A DNA stretch of 64,000 nucleotides from CAVQBP01 sp963782475 (GCA_963782475.1 CAWAJW010000012.1:1772181-1836180), one strand, 5' to 3'; shown: positions 50,216-59,909, counted from the stretch's first letter. Translations and numbers: made by a program. The notes: generated by a model from the letters alone, not told the origin.

Positions 50216-51239
50216 ATGACAAGATTTAAAATCATAATCATAATAACTATCGTTCTTATTTGCATCAATTAATTTCCGGATAATAGCTCAGCAACAAATT
50301 AATTGGAATGGCTATTTACAATATCGATTTTCAGACAATTATATAAATCAAACTGAATTTTTAGTAAGAAGAGCAAAGCTGTGGCTAAATGGTTCATTAC
50401 CAGGGAATGATGGAAACTGGAGTTATAAATTACAGGCCATTTTTCATCAGCAAATTAAATTTCAATTTCTGCTTCAAGATGTACTTGTAAATTATAAGAT
50501 AAATAATTTTGAAGTTACTGCGGGTCAGTTTGTACCTAATTTCAGCTTGCAAAGGAAACAGCCCGATTATGCAATACCACTTGATGAAAGAGCGGAAGTT
50601 GTTAATACGCTTGTTCCCGGTGCGGAAACTATGGCAAGAGATATCGGCGTTGAATTAAAATTAGAGGATAACAAAACTGGTTTTCTCAGCTTCGGATTCT
50701 TCAATGGGAACGGCGCTAACAATGTTTCAAACCAAAGAAATTTTCTTTATGTAAACCATGCAAGTTTGTATTTTATCCACCATTCAGAATCTAAGTTAGA
50801 GTTAGGTTATAACCTTTCGTACAGGGCTGCTCATAATTTACAGTTCAGTAAAATCTTTGGAAATAATTTTTCATTTACCGGGAATGATTTCCGTTTTGGT
50901 TTTGAAGGGAAATTGAATATTGACGATTTTGAATTGCAATCTGAATACATTGAAGCTCATCTCGGCAATCGAAAAGCTTACGGTTATTATGCACTTGCTG
51001 ATTATTTGTTTGCATCAAAAAATTTAGTTACTCTCGCCGTTGAACAATTGAATGATTTAAATTCATCAACAGCTTATAATCCCTGGTACACAATCGGCTA
51101 TTCTTATCTTTTAAAAGGGAATGATATTAAAATTTCTTTAGATGATAAAGTTGAGTTTGAATCAAATGAAACTAATTCTCTCACAACATTGCAAATTCAA
51201 TATTTTTTTAACAAAAACAAGGAGAACAAAAATGATTAA
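50216..51239 (+). pseudogene. Outer-membrane porin, phosphate-selective O/P-like, frameshift in the signal peptide
   Basis: The ATG at 50216 opens MTRFKIIIIITIVLICIN and stops at once. A 4-base tandem repeat (AATTAATT near 50268) shifts the frame; reading on gives NFRIIAQQQINWNGYLQYRF and then the porin-like barrel with RRAKLWLNGSLPG, NKTGFLSFGFFNGNG and YLLKGNDIKISLDDK, ending at 51237-51239. This is a beta-barrel of about 335 residues. Two small-anion transport genes nearby suggest uptake or export of an anion through the outer membrane. The signal peptide is lost as written, so check the reads. Confidence 0.6.
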
Positions 51240-51835
51240 TCCAAATGAATGGTTAGAGTTCGGACAAAAATTTCATGGACATAAATGTCCAGCAATGCCT
51301 CTTGGCTTAAGAGTAGGAGCAGCAGCTATGAACAAACTAGGTGCTGAAAGAGCGAAGGACGGACAAATATTAGCGTTTGTAGATCTTGGTGAAAATCACT
51401 GCGCTACTTGTTTTGCTGATGGATTGCAGGTAATAATGGGAACAACATTCGGCAAAGGCAACATCAAGAAAACACACAAAGGCAAATGGGCTGTTACGCT
51501 TGTTGATCGAGCAAGCGGTAAAGCAGTTCGCGTAACGCCAAAAGCCGAAGCGATGCTTCAAAATAAACAATCTGCATTTTTCAAAGATTACAGGGAAAAA
51601 GGAATTCCGGCAAGCAAAGTTCCGTCAGATGTTGTTGATCCTTTGATTGTAAAAGTAATGGCGGCGCCAGAACGAAAAGCTTCTGAACATTTCAAAAGTA
51701 TTTGATTACAAACTTGACCCGCATAGAGATAACTTCAATGGCTTTGTCTGCGAAGACTGTGGCGAGATGACAGTTGAAAGCTACGGCAGACTTAAGAACG
51801 GTAAACATGTTTGTATTGATTGTGCTGCTAAATAA
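51232..51835 (+). pseudogene. Second FmdE-like protein, frameshift before the zinc ribbon
   Basis: From ATG 51232 (overlapping the porin stop) the frame reads FGQKFHGHKCPAMPLGLRVG, FVDLGENHCATCFADGLQVI and TTFGKGNIKKTHKG, that is the FmdE domain. It stops at 51705 after HFKSI. One extra A in AAAA near 51690 shifts out the C-terminal zinc ribbon, which reads FVCEDCGEMTVESYG ... HVCIDCAAK in the next frame and ends at 51833-51835. One protein of about 200 residues is likely, like the paralog at 48808. Its HCATC segment replaces the GHPQGC of the first. Confidence 0.7.
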
Positions 51836-51916
51836 ATAAAATAATTGAATTGGGCGAAGTGATAAGCAATTTGATTTAGAATATATAAATAGAACTTTTT
51901 TTTAGCAATTTGCTAA

Positions 51917-51952
51917 GCCGATATTGCGATTATCAACATCGGCTTTTCTTTT
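51917..51952 (+). terminator. Rho-independent terminator of the FmdE operon
   Basis: GCCGAT (51917-51922) and ATCGGC (51938-51943) with a 15-base loop, followed by TTTTCTTTT. It lies 80 bases after the last gene of the operon. Confidence 0.6.
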
Positions 51953-52053
51953 CAACTCTGAAAATAATTTAGTGCAATTATCCCGCTCATAAGAATTATC
52001 TGGTTATCACCTTTAAAAAATCAAAGAAATAACAGAAATGGTTCCGGTACACT

Positions 52054-52073
52054 ATATGAGTAGTTGTTCATAT
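52054..52073 (+). promoter_or_regulatory. Probable ArsR-family operator
   Basis: ATATGA-GTAGTTGT-TCATAT is an inverted repeat with perfect six-base arms, 20 bases before the start of the ArsR-type gene. The ATxTGAxxxxxxTCAxAT shape is typical of operators of ArsR/SmtB repressors. Confidence 0.55.
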
Positions 52074-52092
52074 TGTCAATAAATTAGAATGA

Positions 52093-52422
52093 ATGGAATT
52101 TAATATGCAAAAGTCACAAGAGGAATTAAAAGCAGCCATTTTAACAGCATTAGCTCATCCTAATAGGATAAGAATTCTTGAATTTTTGAAGAATGGAGTA
52201 AAATGCAATTGTGAAATAGCGCCTGCTTTGGACCTTGAGCAATCGAATCTCTCACGACATATGAAAATTCTGGTGCAGGAGGGAATTGTAGTATCATGGA
52301 AAGATGGACTAAGAGTAAATTATAAAATAGCAGATGAAAGAATATTTAATATTCTAAATACTACAGAAAGTATGGCTCGTAAAGCAGTAAAAGAAAAAAT
52401 GAAAGTTCTGGAAGATATATAA
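52093..52422 (+). CDS. ArsR/SmtB-family repressor
   Basis: About 109 residues (or 105 from the second ATG at 52105). The winged helix is ALAHPNRIRILEFLKNGVKC, then CEIAPALDLEQSNLSRHMKI and VSWKDGLRVNYKI. The Cys pair NGVKCNCEIAP in the sensing helix is the position used for arsenic or thiol sensing (CxC). It probably represses its own operon through the palindrome at 52054. The next genes are thioredoxin-like and a CcdA-type transporter. Confidence 0.8.
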   Translation: MEFNMQKSQEELKAAILTALAHPNRIRILEFLKNGVKCNCEIAPALDLEQSNLSRHMKILVQEGIVVSWKDGLRVNYKIADERIFNILNTTESMARKAVKEKMKVLEDI

Positions 52423-52529
52423 TACCCACAAACTTATATCGTTGTTAACGAAACGGAAATGAGTTGAAAAGATTTGAAAAAGAAAAAATATTGAGATTTA
52501 TTTTAAGAATAATATTAGGGAAAAATTAA

Positions 52530-52766
52530 ATGACAATAAAAATATTAGGAGCAGGGTGTAAAAAATGCCTTAATCTTGAAAGAAAAGTAAGGGAGTTAGC
52601 TCAACAAAATAATGTGGACGCCGTAATTGAAAAGATATCTGATATAAAGGAAATTATGAATTATGGAATAATGATGACACCTGGATTGGTTATAAATGAG
52701 CAGGTTAAAAGTTATGGGATTATTCCGAAAGATGATCTATTGATAAAATGGTTAAAAGAAAATTGA
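52530..52766 (+). CDS. Small thioredoxin-fold (redox-active disulfide) protein
   Basis: A 78-residue protein with the CxxC active site in ILGAGCKKCLNLERKV, and cis-Pro in MMTPGLVINEQVKSYG. This belongs to the redox-active disulfide protein 2 / thioredoxin-like_5 group, common in ArsR operons. Cytoplasmic, since no signal peptide is visible. It may recycle thiols for the regulator or a reductase. Confidence 0.75.
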   Translation: MTIKILGAGCKKCLNLERKVRELAQQNNVDAVIEKISDIKEIMNYGIMMTPGLVINEQVKSYGIIPKDDLLIKWLKEN

Positions 52767-52845
52767 CAGATGGTTAAGCTATTAAATTGCACAATTGCTG
52801 AATAATCTGACAACAGTGCATTAATAAATTAAAAGAGGAGATTAA

Positions 52846-53229
52846 ATGAAAAAACAAATTATATTTTCAATAATACTTATAATATCCTTTTTTGCCATTA
52901 ATATTTCTGCTCAAAAAAAAGTAATAAAACCCAAAGTAACTTTTGTGGAGCTTGGATCTGTAAACTGTATTCCATGTAAAATGATGCAGCCGGTAATGAA
53001 AAACATTGAGAAGAAATACGGAAATAAAATTAAGGTAATATTTTATGATGTATGGACCCAAGAGCAGAGACCATTTGCAGACAAGTATGGCATCAGGTTA
53101 ATTCCTACACAAGTATTCCTTGATGAAAATGGAAAAGAGTTTTTCCGGCACGAAGGATTTTATCCCGAAGAGGAGATACACAAGCTTCTCAAAACAAGGG
53201 GATTAATGCCAAAAGATAATAAGATTTAA
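52846..53229 (+). CDS. Exported thioredoxin-like protein
   Basis: A 127-residue protein with an N-terminal hydrophobic signal (IIFSIILIISFFAINISAQ) followed by a thioredoxin fold: FVELGSVNCIPCKMMQPVMK with CIPC, and IRLIPTQVFLDENGKEF with cis-Pro. It ends one base before the CcdA-type gene, which would pass electrons to it across the inner membrane. Confidence 0.8.
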   Translation: MKKQIIFSIILIISFFAINISAQKKVIKPKVTFVELGSVNCIPCKMMQPVMKNIEKKYGNKIKVIFYDVWTQEQRPFADKYGIRLIPTQVFLDENGKEFFRHEGFYPEEEIHKLLKTRGLMPKDNKI

Positions 53230-53230
53230 A

Positions 53231-53929
53231 ATGTTTGAGGGAATTTTCAATTCACTTTATGAAGCAATGACCGGAGCAGTTTTGATTGCAGTGCTTGCAT
53301 CATTTGGGTGGGGTGTGTTATCGATATTACTCTCTCCCTGCCATTTATCAAGCATACCTCTTATAGTCGGATTTATAAGCTCGCAAGGAAAAATATCAAT
53401 TAGAAGGACATTCAACATTTCTCTTATCTTTTCAGTTGGTATTTTAATAACTATAGCACTCATCGGAATAATTACAGCATCACTGGGAAGACTAATGGGA
53501 GATATTGGAGGTATTGGAAATTATATTGTTGCCGGTATTTTCTTTTTAGTTGGTTTTTATCTTCTTGACATTATAAAGTTTGATTGGAATACATCCGGAT
53601 TAAAACAAACTAAAACAAAAGGATTATTAGCAGCCTTAGTTTTAGGACTGTTATTTGGATTGGCATTAGGGCCATGTACATTTGCTTATATGGCACCTGT
53701 GCTTGGAATAGTTTTTCAAACAGCACAAACGAATTATTTACTTGCTGTAATTTATCTTTCTGCATTTGGGATTGGGCATTGCTCAGTTATTGTCGGTGCA
53801 GGAACATTAACCGGGAAGGTTCAGAAATATTTGAACTGGACCGAAGGATCTAAAACAATTTTATGGATAAAAAGAGTCTGTGGCGGTTTAGTAGTACTCG
53901 GAGGAGTTTACCTCATCTGCCAAAGTTAA
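53231..53929 (+). CDS. CcdA/DsbD-type transmembrane electron-transport protein
   Basis: A 232-residue inner-membrane protein with about six TM segments. The conserved Cys-containing segments are SILLSPCHLSSIPLIVGFIS (PCHLS in place of PCxLP) and LALGPCTFAYMAPVLG. Proteins of this type carry reducing equivalents from cytoplasmic thioredoxin to the periplasm. It completes the ArsR - Trx-like - Trx - CcdA operon, whose parts fit a periplasmic thiol-reducing pathway. Confidence 0.8.
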   Translation: MFEGIFNSLYEAMTGAVLIAVLASFGWGVLSILLSPCHLSSIPLIVGFISSQGKISIRRTFNISLIFSVGILITIALIGIITASLGRLMGDIGGIGNYIVAGIFFLVGFYLLDIIKFDWNTSGLKQTKTKGLLAALVLGLLFGLALGPCTFAYMAPVLGIVFQTAQTNYLLAVIYLSAFGIGHCSVIVGAGTLTGKVQKYLNWTEGSKTILWIKRVCGGLVVLGGVYLICQS

Positions 53930-53949
53930 ATTTATAATATAATTTATTT

Positions 53950-54104
53950 ACTCAAGTTGACCGCCAATTAGGTAAACCGTTAAAACGGTTATAAATATTG
54001 ATACTTTCACATTAACCTCGGAATTAATCCGAGGTTAATATGAGCCCAAAAAAAGATTATTAACTGTTTTAACAGTTTTTTCATCTTTAGCGGTCAACTT
54101 GAGT
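53950..54104. repeat. Nested inverted repeat
   Basis: ACTCAAGTTGACCGC (53950-53964) is the exact complement of GCGGTCAACTTGAGT (54090-54104). Inside, three further hairpins lie side by side: AACCGTTAAAACGGTT, TTAACCTCGG/CCGAGGTTAA (perfect, 54012-54038) and AACTGTTTTAACAGTT. About 155 bp in all. Could be a MITE-type element or a structured RNA; it also may end the CcdA operon. Confidence 0.6.
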
Positions 54105-54204
54105 TATTTATAAAAAATCGATTTAAGTAAATTTCTATAATCTGGGGAATTCACCAATGGAATAGGTGCTAATTTTTTTAATCCTGCTTTGGAAAAAATT
54201 CTTA

Positions 54205-54705
54205 TCAAACATTCTCAAAATAGAATGGAACTTTGCATTCTATAAAACCAGAAATTGTGTTAGCAAGATTACCGCTAAAATCGAAAGAAGTTATATTAAC
54301 GTAATAACCTTCAAGAGTTCTATCGTGAATAAGAATTCTATTTGTTGAAGTTCCATTGAGAGAACAAAATTGTTTACTAGCCGGGGGGACATAACTTACT
54401 TCTGCAAATACTTTAAGGCCGAATAAACCGGTATCTACAAAGTCCAGTTCAAACCAGGAGCTATCAACAATTAAATTTGATGTTACTGAATTAAGAATAA
54501 ATGGATTTGTATCTTGCTGCGAAAAGTTAAAGAAATGATGAAGATAAAAGCTGGAAATATCAATTGCAGCTAAGAAACTATTCTCGAATGATACCCATCT
54601 TAAATCGGAATAGAATTGAATAAATGGAAGTGAACCAGACCAGTGAACTTCATATAAACCAGGATTACCTGTATCATAATCCGAAGGCTGCCGGAAATAA
54701 AATAG
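54205..54705 (-). pseudogene. Decayed gene fragment without a start codon
   Basis: One minus-strand frame stays open for about 166 codons between 54705 and the stop at 54205-54207. It reads like a beta-rich secreted protein (PGLYEVHWSGSLPFIQFYSD, then FLAAIDISSFYLHHFF). It has no ATG, GTG or clear start and no upstream frame, so it is a fragment. Family not recognised. Confidence 0.4.
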
Positions 54706-55060
54706 TTAATCATTATCTGAATGTTTTAAGGTGACTTTTCCAACACAATGAATTGACTGATTCTTTCGAAGATTAAGCTTTCCGTCTACCCATAATTTTA
54801 CTATAGGAATAGTAAAATATTGTAAGTAAATTAGTTTAGTAAAAATGAAACTAAAATTTATTCTGAAGGTAAAGTAAACAACTAAAGAAAAAAATAAAAA
54901 AGCTGATCTATTCCATTGATAAGTAAACCTTTTTAACGGACTTTCCCCTTTTATATTTCTTCAATTTTAAAATCAAATGAAATTAATTCCCGTCTACTTT
55001 TTAAAAAATAATTCAATTAAGTATTCCGGAAAAAACAAAAACAAATAAAAGGAAAAATGT
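54706..55060. other. Gene-free stretch upstream of the RRM gene
   Basis: AT-rich, without ORF or clear repeat. The last part (AAAACAAAAACAAATAAAAGG) leads to the RRM gene start. Promoter not identified. Confidence 0.3.
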
Positions 55061-55396
55061 ATGAACATTTACGTAGGAAATCTTTCAACGGAAGTTACCG
55101 AAGAAGATTTAAATAATTTATTTTCCGAATACGGAAATATTACCAGTGTAAAAATCATAAAGGATATGTACTCTGGTACATCCAAAGGCTTCGGCTTTAT
55201 AGAATTATCTGGACAGGCAGAAGCACAGGCAGCCATTAACAAGCTAAACTCTAAAGAGCTAAAAGGTAAGAGCATAGTTGTAAATGAAGCCCGACCCAAA
55301 AGTAGTAATGGCTCAGCCGGCGGCAGGGGCAGAGGAATTTTAAAAGTTCCAATAACAGCCGCTCTGACAGATGGTAATGACAAATTTAAGCCCTGA
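55061..55396 (+). CDS. RNA-binding protein with one RRM domain
   Basis: A 111-residue protein, residues 1-78 being an RRM: RNP2 IYVGNL and RNP1 KGFGFIEL are intact, followed by a glycine- and basic-rich tail (GSAGGRGRGILKVP). This is the bacterial glycine-rich RRM type (Rbp), often cold-induced and thought to act on mRNA stability or translation. It is preceded by AAAAGGAAAA before the ATG. Confidence 0.85.
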   Translation: MNIYVGNLSTEVTEEDLNNLFSEYGNITSVKIIKDMYSGTSKGFGFIELSGQAEAQAAINKLNSKELKGKSIVVNEARPKSSNGSAGGRGRGILKVPITAALTDGNDKFKP

Positions 55397-55420
55397 TTAT
55401 ATAACCGGGGCTTTTTCTTT
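55390..55420 (+). terminator. Terminator of the RRM gene
   Basis: AAGCCC (55390-55395) and GGGGCTT (55409-55415) pair around TGATTATATAACC, followed by TTTTCTTTTT. It overlaps the stop codon region of the RRM gene. Confidence 0.6.
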
Positions 55421-55434
55421 TTATTCAAATCAGC

Positions 55435-57284
55435 ATGCTAGATACTAACATGCATAAGTTTCATATTCCGGTGATGGGACTTGCTTTCACTATTGATACA
55501 CCTCTAAAAGTTGCACACTTCGGAATCAATTCAGTTATTTCTATAGTAGATGATGACCTTATTGAAAAAATGAGGATGGTTCATTCTAAAAAGAATAATA
55601 TCCCATTTGTTCCTATTTCAATTAAGGAACCTGATTATAGGGCTAAACGAATTACAGGCTACCTCAATCTTGTAAATGAACTTGTGTATAAAAACTTTAT
55701 CAGTTTAAAGGATAAAATCCTGAATAAAGATCCGGAACTTAATAAATTTTATTTAATACTGCCGGATAATTCTGAATTAAAACAACCTCTAAAAGATTTC
55801 ATTAATGGCTTTTTAAGCAGGGATAAAGTTAAAGAGTTGCTGGAAATGTTTATGCAGCCTGGAAAGATTGATGTAAACATAATGACAAAAGTAGATAAAG
55901 TTAACTTCGATAAATCAGGCATGCTGCCAACTGAATTTAATGACGCGCATGCAGCTTTGCGGGGGTTTGCACAAAGTAAACTTGATTCATCGGTAGTATT
56001 ATCGGCAGGTATGAATCCAAAGCTGTACAGCTATTTCGAATGCTTCCCTGATTTTTTTCCTGATGTAAATGGTAATTTGAAGAAAAAAATAATTCTAAAA
56101 GTTAGTGATTTCCGTTCGGCTCTTATACAGGAAAATTTCTCGCTAAAAAAGGCTTGTGGGTTTCAGAATATAGGATTGAATCAGGTCTTAATTGCGGCGG
56201 GCATGCTTTTGCTACTGACGGCATTTTAATGGGACCAATACTGGAAGAATTTAAATCTAAACGCGGTTATTTAATTAATACAATCCATGAAATCTTTACC
56301 AACGCATTAAGAAAAAAGGATCTTCTCTTCGATGAAGAACCTCCGGAGCTTAGAATTACAGCGCAGGGTGGAGTTGGTACATCTGAAGAAAATACCTTTT
56401 TATTAGATTATTACCTGGTGGATTCGGTAGGCTGGGGAACTCCTTTTCTTCTCGTGCCTGAAGCTACAAATGTTGATGAAAATACTCTAGCACTTCTTAC
56501 TAATGCAAAAGAAGATGATCTGTATTTAAGCAGTACATCTCCTTTAGGCGTTCCTTTTAATAGCTTGCGGGGAAATACAAAAGATCTTGAAAAAAAAGAG
56601 AATATCGCATTGGGGCGCCCCGGAAGTTCATGCCCGAAAAAATTATTAATTTCGGATACAGAGTTTAGTGAAATACCTATATGTACAGCTTCATCAAAAT
56701 ACCAATCACAAAAAATCGAACAAGTGAATGCTTCTTTAATTAGTACAGCGGAAAAGGAAAAAGAGTATAATAATATAGTTGACAAAACCTGTCTATGTAT
56801 GGGTCTTGCTTTTCCGGTTTTACAAATAAATAATGCAGCTTTAAAAGCTGATGGTTTTGGAACAGCGGTTTGCCCTGGCCCGAACTTAGCCTACTTTTCA
56901 TCAGCCGTTAGTTTAATGGAGATGGTAAATCATATTTATGGCAGGATTAATATTATAAACAGGAATGACCGGCCTAATATGTTTATGAAAGAACTTAAGC
57001 TTTACGTCAATTATCTTGAAGAAAAAATTGCGGTTATTAATCTGCCTCCCTCCAAAAATCAAATTAAGTATTTCAACACTTTCATTACTAATCTTTTAGA
57101 AGGTATTGAATATTATAAACAGTTATTCTCCTTTACTATAGGGAGAATATTTGATATTAAAAAGAAAGCGGATTATGAAATAACCACACTTGAAGAGAAG
57201 CTTCATTATTTAATAACTGATATGGCAAATAAAAATTTAATAAATAAAATAAGTAGTTCTGCATACATGAATTCTGCTATATGA
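55435..57284 (+). pseudogene. Large conserved unknown protein, one-base frameshift
   Basis: The first frame (55435-56229) reads LAFTIDTPLKVAHFGINSVI and VDKVNFDKSGMLPTEFNDAH; the second (56154-57284) begins GLWVSEYRIESGLNCGGHAF and contains QGGVGTSEENTFLLDYYLVD and CLCMGLAFPVLQINNAAL. A missing A in the run near 56141-56147 separates them; restored, one protein of about 600 residues results. The cysteine-and-histidine cluster (NCGGHAFATDG) and CLCMG suggest metal or cofactor binding. No family is known to me. It lies after the RRM gene, alone on its strand. Confidence 0.6.
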
Positions 57285-57637
57285 CACCCTTGAAATTATT
57301 CTTGCTCACAATTTTAAGCTATATGAATAACTTCCGCATTCGAAATATGGATTTATTTATCTGCTGATTGAATTCATAAATTTGATGTTATAATAAAGTT
57401 TTTGTTCAGGTCTAGGCCTTCAAAAAATTAAGCACTAATTGAAAAAAATTGAATCGAAAAAGACAGAGCTTCTATTATCTAATATTACAAATGAAAACTC
57501 ATTACCGGATATAACTTCTTTCATATCATGTCTAGAAACCTTTCGGCACTATATATTGTACAAATAGATAATTAATATTATAATTTACCATATTATTAGT
57601 TATTTTAGAATGGTTTTTATCAGAAAGTATAAATAAT
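57285..57637. other. Gene-free stretch before the zinc-ribbon gene
   Basis: About 350 AT-rich bases. The last 30 bases include GAATGGTTTTTATCAGAAAGT, with a weak ribosome site before ATG 57638. No repeat found. Confidence 0.3.
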
Positions 57638-58048
57638 ATGAATTGTCCTGTTTGCAGCAATCCTCTTATAATTCTTGAACTAAACCATGTTGAAATTGAT
57701 CATTGTACAAATTGTCATGGTATTTGGCTGGACGGGGGTGAACTGGAAATTTTATTGGAAAATTCTTCACATAAAGATGAGCTTTTAGCTTCATTTATTG
57801 TTGATGAAAATAATATCGAAAAAAAATTAAAATGCCCAATCTGCAGGAAGAAAATGGAAAAAGTCCTTTGCGGAAAAGATGAGAATATTATAATAGATAA
57901 GTGTAAATATCATCATGGTTTGTGGTTTGATAAAGGAGAGCTTGAACAGCTGTTAGAATCAGGTGGATTGGACAAGGGAGATAAAATTTTAAATTTAGTA
58001 AAAGAAATGTTTGGTCATAAACTCAAAATAAATCAACCGGGAGAATAA
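57638..58048 (+). CDS. Zinc-ribbon protein (two TFIIB-type zinc fingers)
   Basis: A 136-residue protein with two repeats of the same plan: CPVCSNPLIILELNHVEIDH with CTNCHGIWLDGGELE, then CPICRKKMEKVLCGKDENI with CKYHHGLWFDKGELE. Each is a zf-TFIIB domain with CxxC and an Hx(G)W-D-x-GEL core. Such proteins are widespread but their function is not clear. It is one base before LemA and coupled to it, next to the M48 protease. Confidence 0.7.
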   Translation: MNCPVCSNPLIILELNHVEIDHCTNCHGIWLDGGELEILLENSSHKDELLASFIVDENNIEKKLKCPICRKKMEKVLCGKDENIIIDKCKYHHGLWFDKGELEQLLESGGLDKGDKILNLVKEMFGHKLKINQPGE

Positions 58049-58049
58049 T

Positions 58050-58606
58050 ATGACAGTATTAATAATCTTCTTAGTAATAATTGTTGCAGGTGTATTGATG
58101 TTCGTATCAATGTACAATTCACTTATAAAATTAAGGAACCAGGTTAAAAATGCCTGGTCACAAATTGATGTACAGTTGAAAAGAAGGCATGACCTGATCC
58201 CGAACCTGATCGAAACCGTTAAAGGATATATGACACATGAGCGGGAAACTTTACAAAATATAACAAATGCGCGCAGCCAGGCAATGAACGCAACAGGTGT
58301 AAAAGAACGTGCTCAGGCGGAAGGTGAACTTAGCGGTGCAATGAGTAAATTTTTCCTGGTTGTTGAAAATTATCCCGATCTTAAAGCTAATCAAAATTTT
58401 CTGGCACTTCAGGAAGAATTAACTTCGACTGAGAATAAAATTTCTTTCTCTCGGCAAAGTTATAATGACCAGGTCCTTTTTTATAATAATAAAATTCAAA
58501 CAATCCCGACTAATGTTATAGCAGGATGTTCAATTTTAAAGAAGAAACTTTTTTTGAAGTTGAAGACAAGTCTGAGAGGGATGTTCCTAAAGTCAGTTTC
58601 TCATAA
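58050..58606 (+). pseudogene. LemA-family protein, one-base frameshift at the C terminus
   Basis: The LemA core is intact: N-terminal TM helix (VLIIFLVIIVAGVLMFVSMY), WSQIDVQLKRRHDLIPNLIE, LALQEELTSTENKISFSRQS. After VIAG the given frame becomes nonsense; one A missing near 58528 hides the usual ending MFNFKEETFFEVEDKSERDV and VPKVSFS, which stops at 58604-58606. A protein of about 185 residues is implied. LemA proteins are anchored in the membrane with a large outside domain. Next to the M48 protease, as in many bacteria. Confidence 0.75.
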
Positions 58607-58643
58607 AAAAATTATTCGTTCTTTAAATATTAGTTTGTAAACT

Positions 58644-59909
58644 ATGTGGGAATTAATTCAATCAAATAAAAGAAAGACTATGCTCCTGCTCTTTGGGATG
58701 GGAGTTGCACTGGTTCTTCTGGGATATCTAATCGGGAGTTATTTTTACCCGGGCGGGGGAGGTGTTTTCGGAATAGTGTTTGCACTTCTCATCTGGTTCA
58801 TTTTATCGATGATTAGTTATACTTCAGGCAGCTCTATTTTATTGTCTGTTAGTAATGCACGGGAAGTAACCCCGGATGTTCATCAGCAACTGTTTAATAT
58901 CGTTGAAGAGATGCAAATAGCATCTAGCCTCCCTAAAATGCCAAAAGTATATATTATTAACGATGCTGCCCCTAATGCATTTGCTACCGGTATAAAACCT
59001 GAGAACAGTTCGATTACTGTAACTGCCGGACTTCTTTCTAAATTAAACCGTGATGAGCTTCAAGGGGTTATTGCTCATGAAATGTCGCATATAGCAAATA
59101 GGGATATCCTGGTTATGACATTTGCAGGTATCATGCTCGGGAGTATTGTTCTAATTTCTGAAATTTTCTTGAAAGGATTATGGTTCTCAGGCGGCTCTTC
59201 AGCTAGGTATCGATCAAAATCTTCATCAGACAGCGGACAAGGACAAGTTATAATTATGGTAGTCGCAATAGTTTTTGCTATTCTCGCTCCGATTGCCGCA
59301 CAGTTGCTTTACTTTGCAATTTCAAGACGAAGAGAATACCTCGCAGATGCAAATGGTGCAAGACTTACCCGTTATCCGGAAGGATTGGCTTCAGCCCTGG
59401 AAAAGATCTCATCGACAGACCTGGATTTGAAATCGGCAAATAAAGTAACAGCACCAATGTTCATTATTAATCCATTAAAGAAAAAGGGGATGAAGCTATC
59501 TGATTTAACCAGTACACACCCGCCTACATCCGAAAGGATCAAGATATTGCGAAGTATGAATGGGGGAGTTAACTATATAAACTATCAAAATGCTTTTAAT
59601 CTCGTTAAAGGAAAAAGCACAGATTTAATACCTGATGCAGCTTTGGCGGATCAATCAAAGATTGATATTAGGAAACCTTCTTCTGATGCGGAAACTCCTA
59701 ATAATGTTAAAGAAAAAAGAACACTTGGTGATTTAATGATGACTATTAATAATTACGCGTTTATTGTTTGTGCCTGCGGATTAAAAATGAAAGTCCCGCC
59801 GGATTATAAAGAAAAATCTGTTGTCTGTCCAAAATGCGGACGGGTAAATGAGATCCCGCTCAATGATATTTCTAATATATCAAAAGTTGTTCAAGGTATT
59901 AAAATTTAG
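58644..59909 (+). CDS. M48 (HtpX-like) membrane metalloprotease
   Basis: A 421-residue protein. Two N-terminal TM helices (LLLFGMGVALVLLGYLIGSY and a second stretch), then the zinc-binding IAHEMSHIANRDIL (HExxH at about residue 145), further TM segments, and the third ligand region in YLADANGARLT. This is the HtpX/M48 type that cleaves damaged membrane proteins. An unusual C-terminal extension carries a cysteine-rich motif (CACGLKMKVPPDY, VVCPKCGRVNEIPL), a CxC/CxxC zinc ribbon, not usual for HtpX. It follows LemA with a short gap. Confidence 0.85.
   Translation: MWELIQSNKRKTMLLLFGMGVALVLLGYLIGSYFYPGGGGVFGIVFALLIWFILSMISYTSGSSILLSVSNAREVTPDVHQQLFNIVEEMQIASSLPKMPKVYIINDAAPNAFATGIKPENSSITVTAGLLSKLNRDELQGVIAHEMSHIANRDILVMTFAGIMLGSIVLISEIFLKGLWFSGGSSARYRSKSSSDSGQGQVIIMVVAIVFAILAPIAAQLLYFAISRRREYLADANGARLTRYPEGLASALEKISSTDLDLKSANKVTAPMFIINPLKKKGMKLSDLTSTHPPTSERIKILRSMNGGVNYINYQNAFNLVKGKSTDLIPDAALADQSKIDIRKPSSDAETPNNVKEKRTLGDLMMTINNYAFIVCACGLKMKVPPDYKEKSVVCPKCGRVNEIPLNDISNISKVVQGIKI

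Noticed and set aside
55069..55428. 119-residue minus-strand ORF opposite the RRM gene
   Set aside because: Antisense shadow; the plus-strand RRM motifs RNP1 and RNP2 are clear.
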